This document shows, in pieces, positions 7,142-15,990 of a DNA stretch of 38,018 bases (the stretch's first letter is position 1; every line of letters begins with the position of its first letter). The notes below the pieces were generated by a model, which did not search any database, was not told the DNA's origin, and was given only the letters and a program-made list of their open reading frames with translations. Source of the stretch: Candidatus Brocadiia bacterium (GTDB lineage: Bacteria; Planctomycetota; MHYJ01; WSZJ01); NCBI GenBank assembly GCA_013360825.1, contig JABWAY010000003.1:1-38018 (forward strand), read 5' to 3'. A program made the translations under genes and the position numbers.

Positions 7142-8413
7142 ATGACGCTTCGTAAAACCGGTTTCCTCCTCGCCCTCGTCCTCGGGGCCCTCCCCGCCGC
7201 GGCCGGTGAACGCTGGTTCAAGGAACGCGTCCGCTTCGAAAACCTCCCGGACGCCTCCCGGACTCATGACCCTGACACCGCGCTGGCGTTCTCGGTGATA
7301 CCGCAGGGGAAGTACAAGTGGGGCTGGATGGCGGTCACCTATCCGGACGGGACGGTCGCCAACTTCGAGAAGGCGGAGGTGAAGAACGGGAAGGCGAAGT
7401 TGAGTCTTCCGCTCGACCAGGGGAAAGGGAAGTACGTGGTGGAATTCCTGGTTGAAGGCGAGCTGGGGCCGGCGGTGGGGGCGATCTTCCACTACTACTG
7501 CGGCGTGCCGGTGGAGGCCGAGAAGGAGCAGGACTACGCCTGGGACCCGCGCGCGGCGGACCTGATCGAGCGGGACGTTTTCAAACGGATCACGGATTTC
7601 CGGGACACGCTCGGGCTGCCGAAAGTCGTCTGGGACGAGCGGTGCGCGGACCTGGGGCGGGACCACTGCGCGGACATGATCGAGAACCGGTTCTTCGCCC
7701 ATGTCTCCCCGAAGCATGGGGATCTCGCGGCGCGCGGGAAGGTCAAGTACGGGTGGAAAAACGTGATCTGGGGCGTGCCGGATCGCGCGTACGTGTCCAA
7801 GCCGGACGGTCCCATTTTCATCGGCGAGGACATCGCCTTCGACAACAACCCCGGGGCGGCGATGGATGCCTGGCTGGGGTCTCCCGGCCATCGCGCCGTG
7901 TTCATGAACAAGTTCGTGACCCACCTCGGCGTCGGCGTCCGGAAGATGGAGCAGATGGAGAACGGGTTCCTTGTGCGCCGGATCTACCTGGTCGCCGCCT
8001 TCGCCCTGTATGCGGACTCCAATATCGCAAAGGCCGAACAGGAAGCGGCGGAAAAGGCGCTCGAGGCGAAGGCCTGGCCGCAGCTCCAGAAGGCCGAGGA
8101 CCTCGAGGCGCGGGACGCCCCGGCCGCGGTCGATCTCTACGAGGAGATCGCGGCGAAATGGCCCACGACGGCCTCAGGCCGGAAGGCGGCGGCGCGGGCG
8201 AAAGAGCTGAAGGAGCGGGAGGACTGGGCGGCGATCGTCAAGGCCGCCACCAGCCGCAGGGAGGCGCGGCAGTGGGTGGAACGGGCGCGCATGCTGATCG
8301 ACAACAAGAAACCCGAGAATGCGCGCGTCTGGCTGGAAAAAACGCTGGAAACCCATCCGGACACCCCCGAGGCCGAGGAGGCCCGCAGGATGCTCCAGGC
8401 CCTTCCAAAATAG
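7142..8413 (+). CDS. Secreted CAP (SCP/PR-1) domain protein with C-terminal TPR-like region
   Basis: A 423-aa protein. Signal peptide MTLRKTGFLLALVLGALPAAAG, then an all-beta region to about residue 125 (GKYKWGWMAVTYPDG). The CAP domain spans about 138-285: RITDFRDTLGLPKVVWDERC, a histidine in FFAHVSPKHG, GEDIAFDNN, and SPGHRAVFMN, matching the His/Glu pocket of the family. The last ~130 residues are helical and TPR-like (AVDLYEEIAAKWPTT, ENARVWLEKTLETHPDTPEA). CAP proteins bind lipids or ligands and some are proteases; the activity here is unknown. It follows the GT2 gene by 12 bases without a clear Shine-Dalgarno site, so it is likely in the same operon. A stem-loop follows the stop. Confidence 0.85.
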   Translation: MTLRKTGFLLALVLGALPAAAGERWFKERVRFENLPDASRTHDPDTALAFSVIPQGKYKWGWMAVTYPDGTVANFEKAEVKNGKAKLSLPLDQGKGKYVVEFLVEGELGPAVGAIFHYYCGVPVEAEKEQDYAWDPRAADLIERDVFKRITDFRDTLGLPKVVWDERCADLGRDHCADMIENRFFAHVSPKHGDLAARGKVKYGWKNVIWGVPDRAYVSKPDGPIFIGEDIAFDNNPGAAMDAWLGSPGHRAVFMNKFVTHLGVGVRKMEQMENGFLVRRIYLVAAFALYADSNIAKAEQEAAEKALEAKAWPQLQKAEDLEARDAPAAVDLYEEIAAKWPTTASGRKAAARAKELKEREDWAAIVKAATSRREARQWVERARMLIDNKKPENARVWLEKTLETHPDTPEAEEARRMLQALPK

Positions 8414-8421
8414 TTCCCTTC

Positions 8422-8442
8422 CGCGGAATTCCGAATTTCGCG
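8422..8442 (+). terminator. Stem-loop after the CAP gene, weak terminator candidate
   Basis: CGCGGAATT and AATTTCGCG pair over nine bases (one G-U) around a CCG loop, eight bases after the CAP stop codon. There is no T-run behind it, so termination is uncertain. Confidence 0.35.
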
Positions 8443-8512
8443 TAACGAGCCGGATTCCGCCCGTCCTTCGTGCAGACGTGGGGGGGCCAAGATTACTGAT
8501 ACGGAGGCAGCC

Positions 8513-8899
8513 ATGAGATTTCTGCTCGCACTGATGGCCGCGGCGGTGTTCATGACCGGCGGTGTGGCCGGCGCCGAGGGTGCCGGGAAGGGCAAGGTGG
8601 AGAGGAAAGAGGAGGTCAAGCGCCGGAAGAAGGCGGATGAGGAGAAGAAGGCGCGGAAGGCGAAGGAAGAGATGAAGAGGCGCAAGGCGGCGGAGGAGAT
8701 GAAGAAGCGCCGGATGATGGAGGAGAAGCGGAAGCGGGAGATGGAGGAGAAGAAAAAGAGGGAGATGGAGGAGAGGCTGAAGGGCGAGGGCGGTTGCGAA
8801 GAGGGGAAGGATGGCAAGAAGGGGAAGGATGGGGCGGAGGGGAAAGAGGAGAAGGAGCGCAAGGAGCGGAAAGACGGGGATGGCGTGAAGAAGCTCTAA
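8513..8899 (+). CDS. Secreted Lys/Glu-rich coiled-coil protein
   Basis: A 128-aa protein with CGGAGG six bases before ATG 8513. Signal peptide MRFLLALMAAAVFMTGGVAGAEG is followed by about 65 residues almost wholly of K, E, R, A and M in EEMKKRRMMEEKRKREMEE-type heptads, predicting a single long charged helix. A short KGEGGCEEGK segment with a lone cysteine interrupts it, then a KDGKKGKDGAEGKEEKE tail. It has no catalytic features. Possibly a periplasmic spacer or polyanion/cation-binding protein. The coding strand is a near-continuous purine tract. The signal peptide and good ribosome site argue that it is a real gene despite low complexity. Confidence 0.65.
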   Translation: MRFLLALMAAAVFMTGGVAGAEGAGKGKVERKEEVKRRKKADEEKKARKAKEEMKRRKAAEEMKKRRMMEEKRKREMEEKKKREMEERLKGEGGCEEGKDGKKGKDGAEGKEEKERKERKDGDGVKKL

Positions 8900-8932
8900 C
8901 CCCGCCGCCGGCGACGCCGATCAGAACACGCG

Positions 8933-8954
8933 CACCCGGTCCATCGACCGGGTG
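8933..8954. terminator. Perfect hairpin between converging transcripts, probable bidirectional terminator
   Basis: CACCCGGTC (8933-8941) pairs with GACCGGGTG (8946-8954) around a CATC loop and is followed by TTCTT on the + strand. An outer AGAACAC/GTGTTCT pair allows an alternative, overlapping fold. It lies 33 bases past the Lys/Glu-rich gene and 155 bases past the end of nuoN, so it could end both transcripts. Confidence 0.6.
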
Positions 8955-9109
8955 TTCTTGCAGGCGGCCCCGGCTGGCCGGACAGCGTGGAGGCCTGCCC
9001 GCGGCTTCTGGCTATTCCCGGGGGCCGGTATCCGCGGCGGCGCCCCGCGAGGCGGTTCCGCGATGTCGGGTTCGGGAATTCCGGCGCGGCGGCAGCAGAC
9101 ACCCCCGAC

Positions 9110-10624
9110 TCAGTTCAGCAGCTCCGCCAGCGCGCGGGCGCTCCACTCGATCACCGGCTGCGGGAAGACGCCGAGGAGGAGCGTGCCCGCGGCGGTGAGG
9201 GTCAGGGCCAGCCCCGCCCCCCAGGCGTCGGCGCCGACCGGATGCTCCTCGCCCTTCTCCGCGGGCTTCATGTACATCGCGACCACGATCTTCAGGTAGT
9301 AGTAGGCCGCGATCATCGATGTTCCGATCCCGATGACGGCGAGCCAGAGGAAGCGGGACGCGTCCGGCGAGGGGCCCGAGGCGTGCTCGATGGCTTCCCG
9401 GAAGACGACGAATTTCCCCATGAATCCCGCGGTCGGCGGGATTCCGGCGAGCGACGCCATGAACAGGGTCATGGCGGCGGCTGCGCCGGGGCGGCGTGCC
9501 GCGAGGCCCGAGAAAGAGGAGATGGTCTCGAGTTCGTCGCCCGGGCGCGCAAGGAGGGAGATGAGACCGAACGAGCCGACGGTCGTGACGGCGTAGGCGG
9601 CGAGGTAGAAGAGCACCGAGGATCCCGACGAGGGGTTCTCCGAGGAGACGATCACGCCGACGAGCACGTATCCGGTGTGCCCGATGGAGGAATAGGCGAG
9701 GAGGCGCTTGAGGTTGGTCTGGGCGAGGGCGAAGACGTTCCCGACGATCATGGTTGCGGCGGCGATGAGGAACAGGACGGCGCCCCATGTGGCGCCGAGC
9801 GACGGGAACGCGACCATTCCGGCGCGGAGCAGGAAGGTGAAGGCGGCGACTTTGACGACGGCGGCCATGAACCCGGTGACGGGAGCGGGGGCGCCCTCGT
9901 AGGCATCCGGAACCCACCCGTGGAACGGGACGGCGCCGATCTTGAACCCGGTGCCGATCAGGAACATGCCGAGGCCGGCGAGGAGGAGCGGGTTGTCGAA
10001 CGGGACGCGTCCCACGGATTCCAGGGAGAGGAGGGCGGCCTGGGCGGAGGTGGACGCGGCCGTCGGCTGCGAGATGACGGCTCCGTAGAGCAGGGCCACG
10101 CCGAACAGAAGGAACCCGGTGGCGAACGCCCCGAGGATGAAGTACTTCACGGCGGCTTCGACTGACTTCTCGCGGTCGCGGGTGATGGCGACGAGGCAGT
10201 AGACGGGGATGGAGAGCACTTCGATGCCGAGGAACGCGGACATGAGGTCCCCGGCCTGCGTGAGGAGGAGAGCGCCGGAACCCGCGGTCAGCATCAGGGC
10301 GTGATACTCGCCGAAATCGACGCCGGCGGCGCGCGTGTAGCTCGCGGACATGAGGACCGAGAGGGCCGTGGCGGCCACGACGGTCAGTCCCGCGAATACG
10401 GCGACCCCGTCGACGCGGAGGGCTCCGCCGAAGGCGGACTCGGGGCGTCCCCACAGCCCGGCGAGGACGAACGCCGCGGCGGCCAGGGAGCCGAGGGAGA
10501 TGAACGGGAGCAGGCCCGCATCGCGGGTCGGGGTGAACAGGTCGGCCATGACGGCCAGCGCGGCCCCTGCCAGCAGGATGAGGATCGGGCTGAGGAGGAA
10601 GAGGTCGTGCGCGCTCACCGGCAT
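9110..10624 (-). CDS. nuoN: NADH:quinone oxidoreductase subunit N
   Basis: One of the three antiporter-like, proton-translocating membrane subunits of complex I (504 aa, about 14 helices; E. coli 485). Start ATG 10624 shares its A with the nuoM stop (TGATG) and gives MPVSAHDLFLLSPILILLAG. Conserved family sequence includes FLGIEVLSIPVYCLVA with the key glutamate, KYFILGAFATGFLLFG and the lysine-bearing GFKIGAVPFHGWVPDAYEGAP, followed by KRLLAYSSIGHTGY and PTAGFMGKF. Last gene of the operon; the transcript probably stops at the hairpin at 8933-8954. Confidence 0.97.
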   Translation of the reverse strand: MPVSAHDLFLLSPILILLAGAALAVMADLFTPTRDAGLLPFISLGSLAAAAFVLAGLWGRPESAFGGALRVDGVAVFAGLTVVAATALSVLMSASYTRAAGVDFGEYHALMLTAGSGALLLTQAGDLMSAFLGIEVLSIPVYCLVAITRDREKSVEAAVKYFILGAFATGFLLFGVALLYGAVISQPTAASTSAQAALLSLESVGRVPFDNPLLLAGLGMFLIGTGFKIGAVPFHGWVPDAYEGAPAPVTGFMAAVVKVAAFTFLLRAGMVAFPSLGATWGAVLFLIAAATMIVGNVFALAQTNLKRLLAYSSIGHTGYVLVGVIVSSENPSSGSSVLFYLAAYAVTTVGSFGLISLLARPGDELETISSFSGLAARRPGAAAAMTLFMASLAGIPPTAGFMGKFVVFREAIEHASGPSPDASRFLWLAVIGIGTSMIAAYYYLKIVVAMYMKPAEKGEEHPVGADAWGAGLALTLTAAGTLLLGVFPQPVIEWSARALAELLN

Positions 10625-12144
10625 CAGCGCTCCTCCTCTGACGGCGGGGCGGAGACGCGGGCGGAATCCCGCACGTCCTGGACCAGCTTTGTCAGCGTCG
10701 GCTCCATTCTGGACAGGAGCACGTTCGGGGCGAGGCCGATGAAGAAGATCAGGACGAGCAGCGGGAGCAGCGTCGCCCATTCCCGGCCCCTGAGATCCCC
10801 CAGCGCCTCGTTTTCCTCGTGAACGATCTTTCCGAACAGCACGCGCTGGACCATCCAGAGCATGTAGACGGCACCGAGAACGACGCCGGAGGTCGCCAGG
10901 ATGGCCGCCAGCGGCTGGGTTTCGAAGGCGCCGAGCAGGATCAGGAACTCGCCGACGAACCCGTTGGTTCCCGGGAGCCCGATCGAGGAGAGCGTCACGA
11001 TGATCAGCACCGCCGAGAACGCCGGGACGACCCTGGCGATCCCGCCGAAGTCCTCCAGGAGACGGGTGTGCCGGCGTTCGTAGAGGACGCCCACGCAGAG
11101 GAAAAGGGCGCCGGTCGAGATCCCGTGATTGATCATCTGGAGGACGGCGCCCTGCAGGGCCTTCTCGCTGAAGGCGAACATTCCCAGCACGCAGAAGCCG
11201 AGGTGCGCGACGCTGGAATAGGCGATCAGCTTCTTCATGTCCTCCTGAGCCAGACACATCAGCGAGCCGTAGATGATTCCGATGACCGCGAGCGCGATCA
11301 TGACCGGGGCGTAGTGGGCGGCCGCCTCGGGGAAGAGCGGGATGGCGAACCTGAGAAGGCCGTAGGTGCCCATCTTGAGCAGGACGCCTGCGAGAATGAC
11401 GGAGCCGGCGGTCGGGGCCTCCACGTGCGCGTCCGGAAGCCATGTGTGCAGCGGCCAGACGGGAACCTTCACGGCGAACGCGACGGCGAAGGCGACGAAG
11501 CAGACGCGGGAGACGTCCAGCGCGAGCGGGGATGCCCGCAGCGCCTCCCGGATCGACGCGAGGTCGAATGAGGTCGCCCCGCTCTGGAAGTAGAGATAGA
11601 GGATGGCGATGAACATCGGCAGCGAACCGACCACCGTGAAAATGAAGAACTTGAGCGCCGCGTAGATCCTGCGCCGGCCGCCCCAGACGCCGATGATCAG
11701 GAACATCGGAATCAGCATCGCTTCCCAGCACACGTAGAACAGCAGAAGGTCCTGGGCGGCGAACGTCCCGAGCATCGCGGCCTCGAGGAGGAGGAAGGCC
11801 GCCATGTACTCCTTGACGCGGTCCTGGATCGACCAGCTTGCGAGGATGCAGATCGGCGTGAGAAACGTGGTCAGGAGAGCCAGGGGCATGGAGAGCCCGT
11901 CGAGGCCGAGCGACCAGGTGATGCCGAGCGCGGGCACCCAGGCGCGGTTCTCGACGAACTGGAGCGCCGCCGTCCCTTCGCGGAACTCCGTCCACAGCGG
12001 GATGGACAGGAGGAAGACGAGGAACGAGACGGAGAGGGCGGCGAGGCGCGTTTCGCGCACATTGGCGCGGGGCATGAACAGGAGGGCGACGGCACCGACG
12101 ACCGGCGCGAAGATCAGCGTGGAGAGGACGGGGTAGCCCGTCAT
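10624..12144 (-). CDS. nuoM: NADH:quinone oxidoreductase subunit M
   Basis: Antiporter-like proton channel subunit of the complex I membrane arm, 506 aa (E. coli 509). Key features are CWEAMLIPMFLIIGVWG with the conserved glutamate, FAVKVPVWPLHTWLPDAHVEAP with the channel lysine, KKLIAYSSVAHLGFCVLG, and LPGTNGFVGEF. ATG 12144 overlaps the nuoL stop by four bases (ATGA), so translation is coupled. There is no sign of truncation or insertion. Confidence 0.98.
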   Translation of the reverse strand: MTGYPVLSTLIFAPVVGAVALLFMPRANVRETRLAALSVSFLVFLLSIPLWTEFREGTAALQFVENRAWVPALGITWSLGLDGLSMPLALLTTFLTPICILASWSIQDRVKEYMAAFLLLEAAMLGTFAAQDLLLFYVCWEAMLIPMFLIIGVWGGRRRIYAALKFFIFTVVGSLPMFIAILYLYFQSGATSFDLASIREALRASPLALDVSRVCFVAFAVAFAVKVPVWPLHTWLPDAHVEAPTAGSVILAGVLLKMGTYGLLRFAIPLFPEAAAHYAPVMIALAVIGIIYGSLMCLAQEDMKKLIAYSSVAHLGFCVLGMFAFSEKALQGAVLQMINHGISTGALFLCVGVLYERRHTRLLEDFGGIARVVPAFSAVLIIVTLSSIGLPGTNGFVGEFLILLGAFETQPLAAILATSGVVLGAVYMLWMVQRVLFGKIVHEENEALGDLRGREWATLLPLLVLIFFIGLAPNVLLSRMEPTLTKLVQDVRDSARVSAPPSEEER

Positions 12145-14108
12145 GCGGCCACCCCCGACCAGACGACGAATCCCAGGACGAGCATGGCTCCCGCGAGGAA
12201 CCAGACGGCGTAGGTCCCGACGGCGCCGTCCTGGATCCGGCGGGCGGCCTCGCTGATCACCTCGGCGACCAGCGCGATGAGGTTTACGAACATGTCGATC
12301 AGGAGCACGTCGACGAAGGTCCAGAGGATCACCGCGATCACTTTCACGGGCCGGACGATGACCCGGTCGTAGGCCTCATCGATGTAGAACCTGTCGCGGA
12401 CCAGGGCGTACATCTGCCCCATGGCCGCGGACCGCTGCACAAACGCGGCGGGCAGCCCCGGGTTTTTCACGTAGATCCAGAGCGCGAGCCCCGAGCCCGC
12501 GAAGGCAATCAGGGTCGAAACGACCATCAGCCCCATCTCCGCGGCATGGTGATCCCCCGCGGCGGCCGCGGCGGCGGGCTTGAATGTCCCCAGCACGGGG
12601 GCCAGCCAGGCGGAGAACCACGCCGAACCGTGGAGCACCTCCGGGACGTTCAGGAACCCCGCCCCCGCCGACAGGATCGCGAGAATGGCGAGCGGCAGCA
12701 CCATCGTCCACGGCGACTCGTGCGCGTGCGAGTGCACCTCCGCGGAGCCGCGCGGCTGCCCGAGGAACGTCATCGCGACGAGGCGGAACATGTAGAACGA
12801 GGTCAGGGCGCTGCTCAGCAGCGCCATCGTGCCCAGAATCAGCCCCTGCGGGCTCGACCAGGCCCTCCACACGATCTCGTCCTTCGAGAAGAACCCCGCC
12901 AGCGGCGGGATCCCGGCAATCGCGATCGTCCCGACCAGCATCGTGGCGAACGTCGCCGGAAGCTTCCCGCGCAGCCCACCCATCCGGCGCATGTCCTGCT
13001 CCCCGGACATCCCGTGGATCACGCTTCCCGCCCCCAGGAAGAGCAGGGCCTTGAAGAAGGCGTGCGTGACGACATGGAAGAACCCGGCGGAGAACGCCCC
13101 GACGCCCATGGCGAGGAACATGAAGCCGAGCTGGGAGACGGTGGAGTAGGCGAGCACTTTCTTGATGTCGGTCTGCGCCAGGCCGATGAGGGCGGCGAAG
13201 AGGGCGGTCGCGGCCCCGACGCCGGCGATGACGCCCATCGTGGCGGGAGAGAGGACGAACAGGTGCGAGAGGCGGCAGATCATGTAGAGGCCGCTGGTCA
13301 CCATCGTCGCGGCGTGGATGAGCGCGGAGACCGGAGTCGGCCCCGCCATGGCGTCGGGGAGCCATGTGTAGAGCGGGATCTGGGCGGATTTCCCCGTTGC
13401 CCCGAAGAAGAGTGCGAGGGTGATCGCGGTGACGGTGGTGATGTTGAGGAAGGGGACCGGGGCCTGCAGGCGGTCCTGGGCGGTCAGGAGGTTCTGCTGG
13501 ATCGCGGTGAAGTCCAGCGACCCGAACACGACGAACAGCCCGAACATGCCGAGCACGAACCCGAAATCGCCGATGCGGTTGACGATGAACGCCTTGCGGC
13601 CGGCGAGGGCCTTTTCCGGGTCCTCGTACCAGAAGCCGATCAGCAGGTAGGAGCAGAGCCCGACGCCTTCCCATCCGACAAAGAGGACCAGCAGGTTGTC
13701 TGCCAGGATGAGCACGAGCATGGAGAACATGAACAGGTTGAGATAAGCGAAGTACCGGGGGACGGACCGGTCGTGGGACATGTAGCCGGCGCTGTACAGG
13801 TGGATCAGGGTGCCGACCCCGGTGACGACGAGGAGCATCACGACGCTGAGGCGGTCCGCCACGAAGGCGAAATTGACGGTGAGCCCGGCCGTCTCGATCC
13901 ACGTCCAGAGGGGGGCGTGCACGGACACGCCGGTCGTGAAGACTTCCCGCGCGACCGGAAGTGCGCAGAGGAAGCTGCCCAGGGCGGCGGCGACGCCGAC
14001 CAGGGTTCCCGCGGACCGGCCAAGCCTGCGTCCGAGGATTCCATTGATCAGGAACCCCGCGAGGCAGAGGAACGGGAGGATCGTCAGGCAGCGGGCGGCG
14101 TCGTTCAC
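12141..14108 (-). CDS. nuoL: NADH:quinone oxidoreductase subunit L
   Basis: Largest antiporter-like subunit, 655 aa (E. coli 613), carrying the distal proton channel and the long lateral helix that clamps the membrane arm. It starts at GTG 14108, overlapping the nuoK stop (GTGA). Recognisable stretches are FVGWEGVGLCSYLLIGFWY, NRIGDFGFVLGMFG, SAQIPLYTWLPDAMAGPTPV with the channel lysine nearby, KKVLAYSTVSQLGFM and PLAGFFSKDEI. The C-terminal part (YALVRDRFYIDEAYDRVIV) is the lateral helix and last helix region. Confidence 0.98.
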   Translation of the reverse strand: MNDAARCLTILPFLCLAGFLINGILGRRLGRSAGTLVGVAAALGSFLCALPVAREVFTTGVSVHAPLWTWIETAGLTVNFAFVADRLSVVMLLVVTGVGTLIHLYSAGYMSHDRSVPRYFAYLNLFMFSMLVLILADNLLVLFVGWEGVGLCSYLLIGFWYEDPEKALAGRKAFIVNRIGDFGFVLGMFGLFVVFGSLDFTAIQQNLLTAQDRLQAPVPFLNITTVTAITLALFFGATGKSAQIPLYTWLPDAMAGPTPVSALIHAATMVTSGLYMICRLSHLFVLSPATMGVIAGVGAATALFAALIGLAQTDIKKVLAYSTVSQLGFMFLAMGVGAFSAGFFHVVTHAFFKALLFLGAGSVIHGMSGEQDMRRMGGLRGKLPATFATMLVGTIAIAGIPPLAGFFSKDEIVWRAWSSPQGLILGTMALLSSALTSFYMFRLVAMTFLGQPRGSAEVHSHAHESPWTMVLPLAILAILSAGAGFLNVPEVLHGSAWFSAWLAPVLGTFKPAAAAAAGDHHAAEMGLMVVSTLIAFAGSGLALWIYVKNPGLPAAFVQRSAAMGQMYALVRDRFYIDEAYDRVIVRPVKVIAVILWTFVDVLLIDMFVNLIALVAEVISEAARRIQDGAVGTYAVWFLAGAMLVLGFVVWSGVAA

Positions 14109-14419
14109 CAGCGCATCGACCTCATTTCATCGGTGTCGGTCGTTTTCCTGTGCCGGAACCAGGCGAGCACGATCGCCAGGCCGACGGCCGCCTCCGCCGC
14201 CGCGACGGCCATCGTCAGCAGGACGAAGACATGGCCTGCGGGCGCGTCGGAGCCCCGGGGGTAGTAGCGGGCCAGCGCGACAAAGGCGACGTTCACGCCG
14301 TTGAGCATCAGCTCGATCGACATCAGCATGATCAGGACGTTCCGGCGCGCGACAACGCCGTAGACGCCGGTCGCGAAGAGGAGAGCCGAGAGCAGCAGGC
14401 AGTTGTGCAGCGTCATCAT
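14105..14419 (-). CDS. nuoK: NADH:quinone oxidoreductase subunit K
   Basis: Small three-helix membrane subunit (104 aa, E. coli 100), homologous to MrpC. It carries LIMLMSIELMLNGVNVAFVA with the conserved glutamate of the central proton path and, near the C-terminus, MAVAAAEAAVGLAIVLAWFR with the second glutamate. Start ATG 14419 is the first of two ATG codons and overlaps the nuoJ stop by four bases. Confidence 0.97.
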   Translation of the reverse strand: MMTLHNCLLLSALLFATGVYGVVARRNVLIMLMSIELMLNGVNVAFVALARYYPRGSDAPAGHVFVLLTMAVAAAEAAVGLAIVLAWFRHRKTTDTDEMRSMRW

Positions 14420-14964
14420 CCGTGGTGTCCCCCGCCCGGCGGGTCCGCCTGCGGCGCCGGACGGTCCAGGTGCCGCTTCGCGAGAATCACCGCCCCCATG
14501 GTCGCCGCCAGGATCAGCACGGAGACCACCTCGAACGGCAGGACGAACTCCGAGAACATGACCGTCCCGACGGCGTCCGGCGAGCCGAACGTGCCGGGAA
14601 CCGGCGGGGCGGGGGAGAACGGCGCGCGGAGGATCGCGGCCGCGAGGAGGCCGAAGAGCACGGTGGAGCCGATTCCCGCGAGAAGCTTGAGAGGCCAGGG
14701 GCGCTCCCCGCCGAGTTCGCTCTCCTTCAGGGACAGCAGCATGATCACGAAGAGGAACAGGACCAGGATCGCCCCCGCGTAGACCATGAGCTGCATCAGC
14801 GCCAGGAACGGCGCCGCCAGGACCATCATCACTCCGGAGATCGCGCCGAAAAACAGGATGAGCGACAGCGCGGAGTACATCGGGTGCCTGCGCGTGACGG
14901 TCAGGAACGCGCCGAAGATGGCGAGGAAGCTGAAGACGACGAAGAAGGCGTCGCGAAGGTTCAT
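14416..14964 (-). CDS. nuoJ: NADH:quinone oxidoreductase subunit J
   Basis: Membrane subunit next to the quinone-proton coupling point, 182 aa (E. coli 184), about five helices. ATG 14964 gives MNLRDAFFVVFSFLAIFGAF and overlaps the nuoH stop by four bases. Family sequence RRHPMYSALSLILFF and LMQLMVYAGAILVLFLFVIMLL (the pi-bulge helix) are present. The direct H-to-J overlap means there is no room for nuoI between them. The His/Gly/Pro-rich C-terminus is not conserved. Confidence 0.95.
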   Translation of the reverse strand: MNLRDAFFVVFSFLAIFGAFLTVTRRHPMYSALSLILFFGAISGVMMVLAAPFLALMQLMVYAGAILVLFLFVIMLLSLKESELGGERPWPLKLLAGIGSTVLFGLLAAAILRAPFSPAPPVPGTFGSPDAVGTVMFSEFVLPFEVVSVLILAATMGAVILAKRHLDRPAPQADPPGGGHHG

Positions 14965-15983
14965 CCCTGTGCCATCGCCCCCGTAAAGAGGATGTTCGCG
15001 AGGCCGAGCGGAATCATCGTCTTCCACCCGAGGTGCATCAGCTGGTCGAACCGGAACCGGGGAAGCGTCCAGCGGACCACGATGAAGAAGAACAGGAGGA
15101 CGGACACCTTGGCGAAGAAGACCGCGACGGTCAGCAGGGAGAAGAACGGGGAATGATTGTGAACATCCATCCCCGGCAGGCTCCAGCCCCCGAGGAACAG
15201 GGTGGTGATCAGGCAGCAGGACGCGAACATCGCCGCGTACTCGGCGAGGAAGAACAGCGAGAACTTCATCGACGAGTACTCGGTGTGGTACCCGCCCACC
15301 AGCTCGGCCTCGCACTCCGGGAGGTCGAACGGAAGCCGGTTCGTCTCCGCGAACGCGGCGATGAAAAAGAGGACGAACGCCAGCGGCTGCCGCAGGGCGT
15401 TCCACTTCGGAATGAACCCGCCCCACGTCCCCGTCTGGTCCAGGACGATGACGTTCAGGTCCACGCTCCCCGCGGTCATCAGGACGGACACGAGCGCGAG
15501 CCCCATCGCGATCTCGTAGGAGAGCATCTGCGCGCCGGCGCGGAGTCCTCCCAGCATCGCGTACTTGTTGTTCGACGCCCATCCCCCGAATGCCAGGCCG
15601 TAGACGCTGAACCCGGTCAGGGCCAGCGTGAGCAGGACGCCGACGTTCCCGCGGCAGACCTGAAGCGGCAGCAGTTCGCCGTCCACCATCATGGGCTGCC
15701 CGAACGGGATGACGGTCGCCAGCAGGGCCGCCGGGGCAAACGCGACCGCGGGCGCGAGGATGAACAGAAACCGGTCCGTCCCCTCCGGAACCACGTCCTC
15801 CTTGAACAGGAGCTTGATGGCGTCCGCGAGCGGCTGGAAAAGGCCGAGCGGACCGACGCGATTGGGGCCGACGCGGTCCTGGATCCAGGCCGACACCTTG
15901 CGCTCGACCCAGACGAGCACCGGCACCACCTGCATGACGGTGGCGAAGACCGCGACGACGACGACCAGGTCCCAGATCCTGAT
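14961..15983 (-). CDS. nuoH: NADH:quinone oxidoreductase subunit H, probable ATC start
   Basis: Quinone-chamber membrane subunit of complex I. The first ATG (15935) would give 324 aa but would cut into helix 1 just ahead of VWVERKVSAWIQDRVGPNRV. Upstream codons in the same frame continue a hydrophobic helix (IWDLVVVVAVFATVMQVV) back to a TGA at 15987-15989. The only sensible initiation point is ATC at 15981-15983, seven bases after a strong AAAGGGGA (15991-15998), giving 340 aa; a CTG at 15968 is a weaker alternative. No ATG, GTG or TTG exists between the stop and 15935. Other signatures include FFIAAFAETNRLPFDLPE and EYSSMKFSLFFLAEY. Family certain, start unusual. Confidence 0.93.
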   Translation of the reverse strand: MRIWDLVVVVAVFATVMQVVPVLVWVERKVSAWIQDRVGPNRVGPLGLFQPLADAIKLLFKEDVVPEGTDRFLFILAPAVAFAPAALLATVIPFGQPMMVDGELLPLQVCRGNVGVLLTLALTGFSVYGLAFGGWASNNKYAMLGGLRAGAQMLSYEIAMGLALVSVLMTAGSVDLNVIVLDQTGTWGGFIPKWNALRQPLAFVLFFIAAFAETNRLPFDLPECEAELVGGYHTEYSSMKFSLFFLAEYAAMFASCCLITTLFLGGWSLPGMDVHNHSPFFSLLTVAVFFAKVSVLLFFFIVVRWTLPRFRFDQLMHLGWKTMIPLGLANILFTGAMAQG

Positions 15984-15990
15984 GACTCAA

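Noticed and set aside
8900..9109. Possible small RNA or gene between the Lys/Glu-rich gene and nuoN
   Set aside because: Apart from the terminator-like hairpin at 8933-8954 I see no ORF with start signals, no tRNA fold and no promoter.
12546..14264. 572-residue + strand ORF opposite nuoL
   Set aside because: Very high Glu/Arg/Gly with no domains, antisense to a conserved membrane subunit; an expected effect of high GC3.
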